64,000 nucleotides of DNA from Utricularia gibba. Lineage: Eukaryota; Streptophyta; Magnoliopsida; Lamiales; Lentibulariaceae. Made by a program: the position numbers and the translations under genes. Under the pieces are notes generated by a model, which did no database searches, was not told the origin of the DNA, and saw nothing but the letters and a program-made list of their open reading frames with translations. The stretch covers positions 2,356,001-2,420,000 of the forward strand of contig CM007991.1 in the NCBI GenBank assembly GCA_002189035.1, given 5' to 3'. Shown piece by piece: positions 11,574-22,435 of this stretch (the stretch's first letter is position 1; the number at the start of each line of letters is the position of its first letter).

Positions 11574-11776
11574 TAACGCTTTGGACTTTGTCGGGAATAT
11601 GATGCTTGTTGACATTCAGTTTTATCAGAAAATTTTGCATGATCGTTTTTCTCCCCTGAGATCTACTACATTTAGTAATCGCTGAACAGTTATCCAGTCA
11701 CTATTTTTGTGTCATCTGGAATCTTGGCGTTTGTAGTTGAACTGTCACCACAGCGGTGATTTTTGAATATATAGTA

Positions 11777-11858
11777 GCTTGCCAGTGATGCATCTATTGC
11801 ACTTATTATCAGAATAAGTATGATGATATATGTGATTGTCACTACCTCTGAGGCAAGC
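11777..11858 (+). ncRNA. Box C/D snoRNA 3, predicted 18S Am guide (human Am468 / yeast Am436 site)
   Basis: A 7-bp perfect terminal stem (GCTTGCC at 11777-11783, GGCAAGC at 11852-11858) encloses the C box GTGATGC and D box CTGA at 11848-11851, with an internal C' ATGATGA. The 13-nt guide ATTGTCACTACCT abuts the D box and is complementary to the universal 18S segment AGGTAGTGACAAT. The D+5 rule places the 2'-O-methyl on the A of GGUAG. This is the best supported RNA of the cluster. Confidence 0.85.
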
Positions 11859-12430
11859 CATTGGCTCTATTCTGTTCACTGGAGTGACTCACCTGTTGCC
11901 TTAAAAATTTCAGATGCACCATTTTCGTTTTATTACATGATGTGTTTTTAGGTGAAGTCAGATGCGAGAGTTCTTTCAGGCTTGTTGTCGAAGAAGAGGT
12001 TTACATACTTTCTGTATTGTTGCGGCGTCTGATGATTGTTCATCAAAGAACGGAGATTTGAATGGTGAAACTTGTTGAAGCCCGGCCTGGTTCTTGCCTG
12101 GGCTCCAAGAGCATCAATGTAATAAAGTTATACATTCCCTCCATGAAGGCGCTTCTTGATACTGAAGTATGGTTTTTTGGTTGCTGTCTAGTGTCCATGC
12201 TTCCATGCCACATCCTAGAGTTTAATAAAACCATTTCTCCATAACACATTGTGGTTGTTGGAGGCCTTTTTAATCGTACATTGTGTCATGTAACCTTTTT
12301 AAAGCTGAAGCTTGAAGCAACCTTGGCTGATCCAAGCCTTTGTACTCCCAAAACCAATACTTGCTCGTGTACCTCTACCTAAGCCAAACAGTCTATGTGC
12401 AAAATACCAATGGGCTTTGTTCCTTCGATT
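11859..12430. other. 3' part of snoRNA transcript and ACHT 3' flank
   Basis: More C-box-like ATGATG motifs occur near 11937 and 12030, but I found no matching D box with a terminal stem. No coding signal. Confidence 0.4.
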
Positions 12431-12550
12431 CTAAGCCGTGGCAAAAGAACCCACAAAGGCCCCTGCCGGTTCTTCATCACATGTTGATGATGCAAAACCC
12501 AAGGCAGCCAATTCAGAATCCTCCAAGCCTTTTCCAGTGCTCAAGAAACC

Positions 12551-13347
12551 TTATTCTGGAGTGTGCTTGGCTAATGCATCCTTCAGTTTCTTAATCTACA
12601 ATTTGTGAACGTAATAAGCAAAAGCAATCTACATGCGTTCATCGAGAAGTGAAGCAGCAAGTAAGATCCCAGTCACTTACAGTTGCATTGGTGCAGCTGA
12701 AGCTGCATACCTTTCCTTCTGCACCTTGGTAGAATCTGAAGAAGGGAAGAGCATGGACATGGAGAGCATAGCACATCGACTTGTGGGTGCCGTGGTTAAC
12801 CTTGAGGAAAATGGTGTTTGGGTTGAACTCAGCTAGCTGACAGATCTGTGGATTCAAAACCAGCCATGGTCAGGTTAATCCAACACAAATTTTCCGAAAT
12901 AGGGTTGCCTCAATTCAGTCTCGGTTTACCTTGGGATGCAGAGTTTTACAACCTCCACAGCCAGGAGAATAGAAATGAACAACAACCAGTCGGTCACCAA
13001 AACTCCGTAATGAATCCACAAGGTGCTGAGCAGATTGGATCTCTATCATGTTTGGTTGAACAGACTTCTCCCACCATTTCAGAGCCTTTTTCGTGGGAAT
13101 CGACTGCAAAAACCTCCAGAGTTCTACTGCTGTGTAAAAACAACTGATATCCTTACCCCGGCAAGATTGTGACCCTTTAAAACAAGCGAAGATTTGGCCA
13201 GAGCCAGCAATGGTGATCCCCCTTCCCTCAACTGGAGATCTTCAAGACAGAATAAACTCTGAAACCCGAATTCCCTCTTCTCTTACTAAAAACATCGCTT
13301 GGCCCAGGAACACCACAACCGGCCCTCAAGCAAGACGCCGCCGACAT
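12551..13347 (-). CDS. ACHT: Atypical Cys-His-rich thioredoxin (ACHT), with one apparent missing base and an early stop
   Basis: Exons 13157-13347, 12930-13103, 12681-12845 and 12551-12595. The thioredoxin fold carries the atypical active site GCGGC in SPGCGGCKTLHPK, followed by ICQLAEFNPNTIFLKVN, HKSMCYALHVHALPFFRFY and CSFSCTNAT, as in Arabidopsis ACHT proteins. These chloroplast thioredoxins oxidise targets such as 2-Cys peroxiredoxin partners (family knowledge). Exon 1 begins as a plausible transit peptide (MSAASCLRAG), then loses frame near 13231. The downstream frame (LALAKSSLVLKGHNLAG) joins exon 2 in phase, so one base is missing: 575 nt in total, 3n+2. Exon 4 stops at TAA (12551-12553) after AKHTPE. 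The same frame continues with family-like GKGLEDSELAALG until 12431. Confidence 0.82.
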
Positions 13348-14173
13348 ACCCTGGAATCCGTATAGCTAAAAATCTCCTTTTGCGCTGTTGGGCGATAACC
13401 CAGATGCAAAAAAGAGACGCCCAGCACCAGAAATGAACCGGAGACGAAGGGGGGGGGGGGGGGGGGAGAGATATATATGAGGGGCCACAAAGCGAGGAAA
13501 AGCGTAAAAGCGATTGGGGTCCATGTTTTGGTCTTATCCAAATGACTCATCCCATGTTTTTTACGCTTCTGGATAATTTTCAGATATTTTTTAATTCAAT
13601 TATTCGACCCAATCATTTACATATTTGCTCTTTTTTTAATATTAATTTTTACCTTACTATATAAGACAGAAATGATGGATAATTAGTTTTTTAAAGGATC
13701 CTTAATCCACACATTCAATCGCATTTGACTTTGACTAAAGACCCCCCTGATGCCCATTAATTAAAATAATAAAATAAAGGATGCGGATATTTATATCTTT
13801 ATTTTACAATTGAAAATAAAATAGGAAAATGACAAATCTTGGTTAGGTGTTGGACCAAACCTCCAGCTCAGTACATTGTTTTTGGACAGGGGCCAGCGGT
13901 TTGGCGATTCCACCGCGGATATTCATTTCTCGAATCCAACACTTCATTCATCATTCGTTTCTGGTGTTGTAGGCGGCCTGGCTACTCTTTCTTGACATGT
14001 GGGCTGCGTCCACAAAACTTCATTTATGAGTGTTTTTTTTTTCCAAAGAATAAGGCATAATTCCAGAGAGGATATTGGGGGAGTAAGCCTCAGCAATAGG
14101 GGGCCTGGATTGAGTTGAATAATAGCAATTGAGGGATTAGCAAGACAAACCGGAGAAGAAGAGTTTATGCCGG
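13348..14173. other. Intergenic with G18 tract
   Basis: Shared 5' flank of the divergent ACHT and Mpo1-like genes. It holds a run of 18 G at 13449-13466 followed by ATATATAT, then AT-rich DNA. No coding signal. Confidence 0.5.
13449..13466. repeat. Poly(G)18 tract
   Basis: Eighteen consecutive G on the plus strand, C on the sense strand of ACHT, about 100 bp upstream of its start. Such a run is unstable in replication and hard to sequence. It could form a G-quadruplex-like or triplex structure. Confidence 0.95.
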
Positions 14174-15206
14174 ATGGGTCTGTTTGATCTGGAAGAGCAG
14201 TTTGCGTTCTACGGGGCATATCATAACGACCCCATTAACATCTTGATCCACATGATATTTGTCTGGCCGATTCTTTTCACGGCTTTGCTTCTTTTTTATT
14301 TCACGCCGCCGCTGTTCGTAGCCCCTCCGATTGGGTCCTGGGGTGGCCAATTCTTAGTTTTGAATTATGGGTTTGTCTTTGCGTTAGTTTACGCACTGTA
14401 TTACGTGGCTTTGGATAGGAAAGCCGGCACCTTCGCTGCTTTTTTAGTGTTTTCATGCTGGGTTGGAAGCAGTGCCCTTGGCCATCAATTGGGGTATTCT
14501 CTCGCGTGGAAGGTATGCTTCGTGTTTGTCAAGTTGATGGGCTTGTGCCCTGATGCACAGCTCCAGAATAAAAATACGATCTTTAGCATGAGACAGAAAA
14601 TAAAAAAATCATAGGCACATGGCTTGCTTGGTTTTACAATGTTGCATGTATAAGTCAGAATTCCCCTTCTAACATCAAGAGTTGGTCAGGTTGTTCTGGT
14701 ATCTCAGTTGTTCTGCTGGACAGGACAGTTCATAGGCCATGGTGTTTTTGAGGTAACCATTTAATTGAACTCCTCTCTGTAAGTATGCTCATATTATTAG
14801 GTAGGATGCCACTTCCTTAAACCATAAGGCTGGAAGAAGACCAGTTCTTCAATTTGTAGTTGTAAGAACCTTGTGGGATTGTCACAGGGCGAGATCATGT
14901 TTTTATGAATTACCTCCGTGTGTTGCAGAAGCGGGCACCGGCTCTGTTAGACAACCTGGCTCAGGCCTTTCTTATGGCGCCATATTTTGTACTGCTCGAG
15001 GTATAGTAGCTAAGAAATGAAGCAGAAACACTAGACCTCCGCTAGGACTCCATGAAAACTTGAACCTTTAACCGCACCATTCCTTTCAGGCTCTACAATC
15101 TTCTTTCGGGTACGAGCCATACCCGGGATTTCACAGCTGCGTCAAGGCAAAGGTTGAGATCAACATCAAAGCTTGGAAAGACATGAAACAGAAGAAAGCT
15201 TCATAG
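14174..15206 (+). CDS. Mpo1-like 2-hydroxy fatty acid dioxygenase (DUF962/YGL010w family)
   Basis: Exons 14174-14512, 14690-14752, 14929-15000 and 15090-15206 give 196 aa. The protein begins MGLFDLEEQFAFYGAYHNDP, with the family's first His in YHNDPIN, and has three to four membrane spans. The conserved core SSALGHQLGYSLAWKV, FCWTGQFIGHGVFEKRAPAL and EALQSSFGYEPYPGFH supplies the His residues (GHQ, GHG) expected to bind Fe2+. Yeast Mpo1 degrades 2-hydroxypalmitate during phytosphingosine breakdown at the ER. The plant function is inferred from the family. I place the second acceptor at 14689 because it restores VVLVSQLFCW. Confidence 0.9.
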
Positions 15207-15354
15207 AGTAGAATCTCTGCATGAGTTATGATGTATTGAAGGTGTAACCTCGACTTGAACGGTCAGTCCAAAAACAATCTGTATAGGTGGATCTGGCAAG
15301 TAAATATATAATGCTCTACTCTCAAAGCCTCACGGTTGACTCTCATAGAACACT

Positions 15355-17110
15355 TTAACATTGCGCAACTATGCTCAAACATTGACACATTTTTTTAGGC
15401 TTTAACCAGCTTGAGTCCCCATGGCACGTCCTCACAATGCCTAACATAAGGCACCATCGCACCTGTATCAGCTCCTCGCCTCTCCCTGCAGTCAAAGAAT
15501 GGAGGAGAATGGAAGCAGGGTTCAAATGTATGGCCTCTATGACATGGTGGATCGGGGCAGTCTCATTCTCTGGCTTGTACAGTATCCATGGCCGTAACGC
15601 ACCTAGACCCTGTGCAACATAGCCAAAAGTTGAGGATGAGCTTGTCACAAGCTTGTCACATAAACTGAGAAGGTACATCTCAGCCAAGGCTTTCTTGTTA
15701 TGGTTTTGGTTGTGCATCCGTTGGTATCCCTCGAAGCTTGGTTGATGCACAGAGATTGTTTCTCCGGTTACAGTTGCATTCTCCCAATACAATTTTCTGA
15801 TTTCTTCAAAGTATCCCTGGTTCAATGAAGCGATCATCACAGCTACTGCACTTTTGCTACTTTTCTTCACCCCTCCTTGCTGGTGAACTTGTGGAAGTAT
15901 ATGCTCGTTCATGGTGCAGGAAAGAATTTGATCCAGGATATACTTGAATGGACCTTGTTCGATACGAAATACCCGTATCTGGATCCCTACCTTCACATCT
16001 GCTTTCGATAAATACGCCTCATAGAATCGAGTCACAAGCCCCCAAACTGAGTTTGTTGGATGCAAGAGGTACCGCACTAAGAGGTGAAACACAGTGTCCT
16101 TCTCAGGGAACAGATCATGAAGCCGTTGTTGGAACGAAGGGATCATGAAAAGAGAAGGAATGTAATAGTTATCGGACTTCATCATCAGCCATGGTACACT
16201 TTGCAAGTAGGACTGCTCTTTCTCACAGAAGAAAAGCTTGTCATGGTCACCATAGTCATGGACCAAATGGACATAAACATAAGGTGGTGGTGATGGCAGT
16301 GATGATGAATCATTCAGGCAGTTGTTTCTCAACAAATTCCCAAAACTATCATTCGACTCTCCCGTAAATCCGCTACGGACAGGGAAGTTGTAAGGAAGCA
16401 ACCAAGAACCATGAGGAAATGGCTCGCAAAAGAGGTCAGAAACATCATCCCCGCCATCGACCAGGAGGACTCTATCGGTGAGTAGAGCGTACAGGAAGGC
16501 CGAAGTCAGGGACATTACTCTGTTTCCCAAGCCACTATACGGTATCCAAACAATGTACCTACACTCATAAGGGATGCGAGATACATTGGACCTGAGAGCT
16601 TCCACGGATGCATTATAGGAATAAGTATGCGGAGCACATCTCTTATGCCGAGCCTCGTAGCTCCGCAACTCAGACACCAGGCGACGAGAAGGTTTGCGGA
16701 ATGTTGGCCGATTAGACAGGATGGGGTCGTGTCTACTGAGGCAAGATGTCCCATGGAACCCATTTGGTAGAAGGTCATCGTGGACCATTTCCTTGGATCC
16801 TTCACCATGGTGGTCCTGCAAAGGGATCCCTGCAGCAAAAAGACAAAAGTTCCAAACACATTACAGACGTCGGATTCTGGTACAAAAAACGACGACGGCT
16901 ACCATCACACATGCACAACACATCACCTCGTTGTGGACTAGAATCCAGAGCCATCGCGTCACAGAGACGGGAAGTATGAGCGGCTTTGAGCATAAGAAGA
17001 GAAGCGAACGACAAAGCAACCAACAGGAATAGATAAAGAAGAGTCGGATTCCCCAAATTCAGCCGCCATTTCATCCTCGGAGTTTTTGTGCTCGTGATGC
17101 TGGTGATCAT
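15355..17110 (-). CDS. FUT: Xyloglucan/arabinogalactan-type fucosyltransferase, GT37
   Basis: Exons 16927-17110 and 15355-16829 give 552 aa, close to Arabidopsis FUT1 (558). It is a type II Golgi protein. A single anchor helix (TLLYLFLLVALSFASLLML) follows a short basic N terminus, then a stem and the catalytic domain. GT37 signatures are ECRYIVWIPYSGLGNRVMSL, LTDRVLLVDGG, the GDP-fucose motif VKVGIQIRVF and the C-terminal FGYVAQGLGALRPWILYKP. It should transfer fucose from GDP-fucose onto cell wall xyloglucan or arabinogalactan. Which acceptor cannot be told. Start choice: ATG at 17110. A second in-frame ATG at 17074 (MKWRLN) is also possible. Confidence 0.93.
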
Positions 17111-17417
17111 TGGATCCACCGCCGCCGCAACGCCAACGTCGATGAAAACAATAACCAATCGCCTTGCCTTGTATGCTACAACAATATAATGTTTGCCGTT
17201 TTCTGCACGTCCATTGACATTAATTAAATAATATTTTTTAAACTCAATGGGCCCCACATAAAGATTCCCTTTGACAGAGTGTCAGTTCGTTGTCCAAGGA
17301 AACCATCTGCGAATGAATGCATGCAATCCCATAAAAGAGCCAGATTTGATTCTGTGGCCAAACACCAACTGCCCTCTGTTTCCAATTTGGTAGAAGATGA
17401 TGATGATGCTTTTAAGG

Positions 17418-19370
17418 CTAGCCATGTAAAGAGTCACTAACCTTGGAAGCAGATTCAAAGTCAGCCATATCCTGATATCCTCTCATGAGCACCTCATCGA
17501 TGAAAGCATTTGGCAGCATTGCGGTCTTCAGCATATCTGCTTGCAGCATCATCACTGGAGACAATTGCCCGGCTGCAAAGTGCTCTTGGATGATGGCAGC
17601 ATAGAGGTATGCGTCCGGCTGGACGAACTTTCTCATGTCAGAGAAGAACTTGCTGGCTTTGGAAACTTGCCCCTTTTGGCAGAGCGCATTGATCATTGTG
17701 GAATATGTCACAGTGTTTGGGATACAGGAGGGCTGTGCGTCATGTCCCATCTGGTCATCTCCTTGGGTAGCAGAGGATCCGGTTTGTTCCTGAAAAAACT
17801 TGATGGCTTTGTTGGTCCTTCCATCTCCACACAGCCCGTGGACTACAGTGCTAATGGTATAATCATTAGGAGGGACACCGGCGGATACCATATCTTTGAA
17901 CAGTTTCATAGCAGCGTCGGTGTAACCAGCTTTGAAATGTCCTGAAATCAGACAAGTATATGCAACAACATCAGGCTTCAAGCCTTTTATCATCATTTCG
18001 TTGTAGAGTCCCATGGCAATCTCCAGCTTCCCAATTCGACAATAGCCATTTAGCAGTGTGCAGAAGGTAACTATATCAGGTTGCAATTGCTTCTCCATCA
18101 TTTTGGAACAGACTTCCATAGCTTTATCTAATTTACCCCGCTTGAGGTTACCATCAATTAGAGTGTTGTAGACCACCACATTTGGTTCTATGCCTCTATC
18201 ACTCATCTCGGATAACAAACTCTCTGCTTCTTCAAGTTTACCGCTCCTGCAATACACCTTCATGAGTATGCCATATGTTACAGCATCTGGAGAAACATCA
18301 AACTTCTGCATCTCCATGTACATATCCATGGCAGCATATGAGTCACCCCCTTCACAGAGTGCATCTATTAAGCAATTATATATGTATGCATTTGGAACAA
18401 CATTAAGCTTCAACATGTGTACAAAATAGTTCCTGAAAACTGTCAGCTTGCCGACTCTGCAAAACAAGTACATAAGAATACCGTAGGTAATACAATTAGG
18501 AAGCACTCCTCGATCCAGCATTTCATAATAAACTCTACGGGCTTTCTCAAAGCTGGATGTCTTGGCATACCCATCCATTAAAACATTGTAGGAGAAGAGG
18601 TTTGGGGTAATTCCCTCATCCTGCATTCTCATAAACATTGCCTCTGCTTCCATAATCATATTCCCTCTGCAGAGTCCTCCTATCAGTGTTGTATATATTA
18701 CAACCGATGGTTTCAGTCCCCTCTCACTCATCTCATTGACCAGCAAATCAGCCTTCTTGATGCCTCCTTGGTCACAGGAAGCGTGAATCAATATACCATA
18801 AGTTATAGCACTAGGCACTAAACCATTCACTTTCATGTTGTCATAAGCCTTCCACATACAGTCGACCTGGCCTGCCTTTAAGAGACCATTCAACAGCACA
18901 TTACAGGCCTGCACAGCAGGCAACTTTCCCATCTTCTGGAACACCCAGTACCCCTCATTGGGGAAACCCTTTCGGCATAAAGCAACCATCAACAGCTCAA
19001 AAACGTCATGATTACAGTTTGATCTCTGAAATCTACTCAGAGAATTGAAAATCGAGGAACAAACTTTGTGAGGCGCCCATCTTCTTCTCAAAACCTCAAT
19101 GAGGCATTCTATCGAACACCTTGCCTTCACGTACAACTTGGCAGAGGTTAGGTAACAAATGACAGCTGAATGGACATTTATCGTCTTCTCCGGACTTACC
19201 CCTCTGGTTGCTGTGTTGAAAATCGATAACGCGTGTCTTGTCGTTGGGGAATTCAGAATTGCAAAGACTGCATCATGAGAAGGCACACGAGATGCAGATG
19301 CTGAAAAGCAAGCTAATGCAGAGTTGGGGATGGTTCCAGGCGTGGTCTTCGGCGGCAAAAGCTTCAACAT
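17418..19370 (-). CDS. P-class PPR protein, At5g61400-like
   Basis: An intronless 650-aa protein built of about 13 canonical 35-residue PPR units from residue 130 onward, each with the ITYGILIHASCDQGGIKKAD pattern, for example VVYNTLIDGNLKRGKLDKAM and PDIVTFCTLLNGYCRIGKLE. There is no E or DYW domain, so it is P class. The N terminus (MLKLLPPKTTPGTIPNSALA) is Ser/Arg/Ala rich and suits organelle import. Sequence order resembles Arabidopsis At5g61400, whose function is not well defined. It should bind organelle RNA and affect stability, processing or translation. The frame is intact. Confidence 0.93.
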   Translation of the reverse strand: MLKLLPPKTTPGTIPNSALACFSASASRVPSHDAVFAILNSPTTRHALSIFNTATRGVSPEKTINVHSAVICYLTSAKLYVKARCSIECLIEVLRRRWAPHKVCSSIFNSLSRFQRSNCNHDVFELLMVALCRKGFPNEGYWVFQKMGKLPAVQACNVLLNGLLKAGQVDCMWKAYDNMKVNGLVPSAITYGILIHASCDQGGIKKADLLVNEMSERGLKPSVVIYTTLIGGLCRGNMIMEAEAMFMRMQDEGITPNLFSYNVLMDGYAKTSSFEKARRVYYEMLDRGVLPNCITYGILMYLFCRVGKLTVFRNYFVHMLKLNVVPNAYIYNCLIDALCEGGDSYAAMDMYMEMQKFDVSPDAVTYGILMKVYCRSGKLEEAESLLSEMSDRGIEPNVVVYNTLIDGNLKRGKLDKAMEVCSKMMEKQLQPDIVTFCTLLNGYCRIGKLEIAMGLYNEMMIKGLKPDVVAYTCLISGHFKAGYTDAAMKLFKDMVSAGVPPNDYTISTVVHGLCGDGRTNKAIKFFQEQTGSSATQGDDQMGHDAQPSCIPNTVTYSTMINALCQKGQVSKASKFFSDMRKFVQPDAYLYAAIIQEHFAAGQLSPVMMLQADMLKTAMLPNAFIDEVLMRGYQDMADFESASKVSDSLHG

Positions 19371-19734
19371 TTTCCCAGTAAATCCAGTTTTCCTCCATTA
19401 ACAACATGCAATGAACCCACTGAAAAAGAAAATGTAAGGAAAATTTGAAAAGTGAGGAAGAAGGGACTGGGGAGACTGTTTAGAGATCCATTTCCCCACA
19501 AGCGTCGACCCTCCGGCGCCGGCTCTTCACGATTCGCGAGCGCCGCCGCGACAATCCCTTGAATTTGGAATTGTATACACTGCGAATGAATGGCGATTAT
19601 TGTATCTCAATCCATGGTTTTAATATGAAGCAAAATTGAACTGTTTGACCTCCGGTTTATTAATCGATTTTTAATACAACGAAAGCGATTCTATTCTGTC
19701 CACCGTGATCAAGATTTCACTTTTTTTTTGTTTC
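19371..19734. other. Intergenic
   Basis: PPR 5' flank and 3' UTR of the next minus-strand gene. No coding signal. Confidence 0.4.
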
Positions 19735-20515
19735 TCAAGAAGCGGAGGAGCTCCGGCGATCTCGATGCAGGTCCAGCAAAATTTGATTCAGCAGCGACAT
19801 TTGATCGAGCAGTTGGTTGATTTTCTGATACAGAGAGAAAAAGAAGGATATTGAATCGGATTGAAGCTGCAAATGGTAGCTTTTTCAAGGATTGAATTAG
19901 TCAACTAACCTCATCCCTTTCCTGGAGAATCATGGCCTTCCGCCGCCGCCTCCGCCACCGGAAATATAAAACCGCAGCCATCAACACCGCCGCGGATGCA
20001 GCGGACCGATACGTCACGAAAATTCCTCGCGATGATGAAAAAATACTGCTAAACAATCGGAGTCGGAGTAGATACACAGCTCTACAACGGAATAACTCCC
20101 TAATGGAACAGAACCATCCCGATGCTCCGGTGACTGTGGAAGGAAACGTAGAGACCTGCTCTGAGCTGGAGACTGACGGGGAGAATGTGGAAGCGGAGGA
20201 CGAATCGGAATCCGAATCTGTGACTGTGTCAGAAATAGATATTTTATAATTCTCCGCCGCAATCGACGAAATCCGCCCGGAATCCTGGTTAACGGCCAGG
20301 TTTTCATGTTCAGTCGGAGGGAAAATACTTAGGGCAGAGTCGCCACGGTGATTTGTGACGGTGACAATTGACTTGGGCAATGGCGTCCCAGTTATATCGA
20401 GGGGAAGATGGAGTAATTCAGCAATCTCTACAGCGCCGTACGATAGTAACGGCGGGGACTCCGCACCATCTCCGTCACCCTCCGCGGCGGAGATCTGGTT
20501 CAAATGAAGCACCAT
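19735..20515 (-). CDS. Plant protein of unknown function with C-terminal membrane segment
   Basis: Two exons, 19910-20515 and 19735-19824, joined in phase 0 to give 231 aa. The start is the first in-frame ATG (MVLHLNQISAAEG). The upstream open frame is a GTT/ATT repeat and not credible as protein. The middle is Ser/Asp/Glu rich (TVTDSDSDSSSAS). A hydrophobic segment near residues 165-185 (AASAAVLMAAVLYF) is followed by RWRRRRR. The second exon adds KINQLLDQMSLLNQILLDLH, a predicted amphipathic or coiled-coil tail. It looks like a single-pass membrane protein with a cytosolic coiled-coil end. I do not recognise the family. Confidence 0.65.
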
Positions 20516-21436
20516 TGTAGCGAGACTGCAGCAGCGCGGCTTGAGCTCGATGAATTGGCTCTTCTTTTTCCATGGAAATAATAATAATAACAATAACAAT
20601 AACAATAACAATAATAAGAAGAGGGCTTAGTCCACTCAACGTTTGGGCCTCCACGCTTCGACAGCCCATATTGAGATTAGGTGCAGTAGCCCACCCGGCA
20701 TTCCATTCTATATATTCATTCTTATAATTCCAAAAACAAAAAATTAAATTATTTTATATAATAAATAATTGAGAATACAATTGTCGGGAATTTATTCAAA
20801 ATCCAATTTCCATTCTGATCCCAATCTGGTCAAAACGCATAATTAATCTCCTTCAAAACTGTAAAAAATAATAATTAAATCCCGAACCGACAGTGGATCA
20901 ATGTGTTCTCCCATATTATGGTTGTCACTTACCAATAATTAGGGTGTGGTGAGTGGTCAACGTAGTGCCAACCATGGCTTCACATTCAAAGGTGGGTCGG
21001 GCACATCTACCTCTATTCTTCTCTCTCATTTGTGTGTATTTTTTAAAATAAATGATATATCCATCCATATTTTGATGTACCATTGGTTTCAAGTGGTGCA
21101 CAGGAAAAGTTAGCATTCCAGTGGCATCATTAGAGACGTGGAAAATGAGAAAAAATCAATGCTGCTTTTTTAGGGTGGATCCAAATCCAATGCAGGAGTA
21201 GTAGTGTGTGGTGTTTCAGAGTTATTTGTGTTGGGTAATTATCTATCCATCTGTGAATGGAGCCCATGATTTGGGTAGTTGGGAGGTTGAAGTGTGATAT
21301 CAGCAAAGCAACTCTACCTTTCCTTGTGGTGTTAAATGTTAGTTATCAGTTGGTGGCCTGTTTTTTCTACATCTGAACTATTCCCATTGGGCGTCCTTCA
21401 ACATGCTCTCTGTGTCATGTATTTGAAGCCATTTTC
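20516..21436. other. Intergenic
   Basis: An ATAACA/ATA repeat lies at about 20579-20613, followed by AT-rich DNA. A divergent promoter region. No coding signal. Confidence 0.5.
20579..20613. repeat. (AATAAC)n microsatellite
   Basis: Alternating AAT and AAC triplets and hexamers next to the 5' end of the unknown minus-strand gene. Confidence 0.85.
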
Positions 21437-22435
21437 ATGAAACCAGGCAGGGAGGAGGCAGACAGACTTCTGGGGTTCAACTCAATGGAGAAGGCGTCAG
21501 AGATCATGAGAAGATCAATCTTCACCTTCCTCCAAAACCTTCATCTCTTCTCTTCAACTCCTGCTTTCCTTGCCCTCCCATTTGCTGTTGCCGTCTTCCT
21601 GTCGCTGCCGCTGGCCTCCTCCTCCTCTCTGTTTCTCATACTCGAAGCCCGCCTGCATTCGCTTTTCATTGCTTCAGGATTCCCACCCTCATTGAAGCTG
21701 TTCACCATTCTCAGTCTCAAGCTCTCTCAAACCTTCCTTGCCTATCTTCTGGTTCTCCCATTCACGCTCTCCTTTCTTCTCCTCGCCAAGGCAACCACCA
21801 TTTTGGCTCTGCAGACCAACAAGCAGATTCAGACCAGCACTCTGTTTCACTCGGTTTGCAGCTTCATTAACTTGCTGTCTACTCAGATTTGCACCTCTTT
21901 GGTGCTCCTTGCAGCTAATGCTACCTGCTTGTGCATCCTCGTCATGTGCTTCAATTTCGTCGAGCTTTTCGCGCTTTCGTCTCCGAAACTTCATTTGCTC
22001 ATTTCAGCAGTAGGGACGGTACTCTATTCTGTGGTTTTCACAAACACTTGCATCATATGCAACCTGTCATTGATCATTTCCTGGATGGAGAAGCGTGGAG
22101 GCTTCAACTCCATTCTCAAGGCCTGCTTTCTGATCCAGGATAGAGCCTCCGTCGCAATGGCTCTGGTAGTGCCAATAAACATCTGCCTGGCTGCAATCGA
22201 TGCTCTGTTTCAGTATCGTGTAGTAAGAGCGTCACAGCGATTGAGACCGGCTGTGATCATGGAAGGAATCCTCATCAGTTACCTGTATTCCATGCTCCTT
22301 GTTCTAGATACCATCGTCTGCTTTATGTTCTTGAAAAGCTGCAAGCAAGACTACCCGGAAGACCAACACTCTCAGCAGATAGAAATATCAGTGCAAAGAA
22401 AAGATGGCAGAGTGGAGATCAAACTCTCAGTATAG
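21437..22435 (+). CDS. Multi-pass membrane protein of unknown function (At1g31130/At4g19950-like)
   Basis: An intronless 332-aa protein with about six hydrophobic segments, for example FLALPFAVAVFLSLPLASSS, LAYLLVLPFTLSFLLLA and GILISYLYSMLLVLDTIVCF. The pattern EKRGGFNSILKACFLIQDRA is shared, as far as I recall, by a plant family annotated only as transmembrane proteins. A more internal start (MEKASEIMRRSIF, 21485) fits the family well, and ATG 21437 is the longest option. The C terminus is charged and cytosolic-looking. I cannot assign a substrate or location. It could sit in the ER or plasma membrane. Confidence 0.8.
   Translation: MKPGREEADRLLGFNSMEKASEIMRRSIFTFLQNLHLFSSTPAFLALPFAVAVFLSLPLASSSSLFLILEARLHSLFIASGFPPSLKLFTILSLKLSQTFLAYLLVLPFTLSFLLLAKATTILALQTNKQIQTSTLFHSVCSFINLLSTQICTSLVLLAANATCLCILVMCFNFVELFALSSPKLHLLISAVGTVLYSVVFTNTCIICNLSLIISWMEKRGGFNSILKACFLIQDRASVAMALVVPINICLAAIDALFQYRVVRASQRLRPAVIMEGILISYLYSMLLVLDTIVCFMFLKSCKQDYPEDQHSQQIEISVQRKDGRVEIKLSV

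Noticed and set aside
11585-11665. A fourth C/D snoRNA (C box ATGATGC near 11599, D box CTGA near 11655)
   Set aside because: The boxes are spaced well but flanking bases do not pair, and I could not place a guide target.
12043-12249. Opposed ORFs of 60-68 codons
   Set aside because: They lie in the snoRNA transcript/ACHT 3' flank and show no domain or codon signal.
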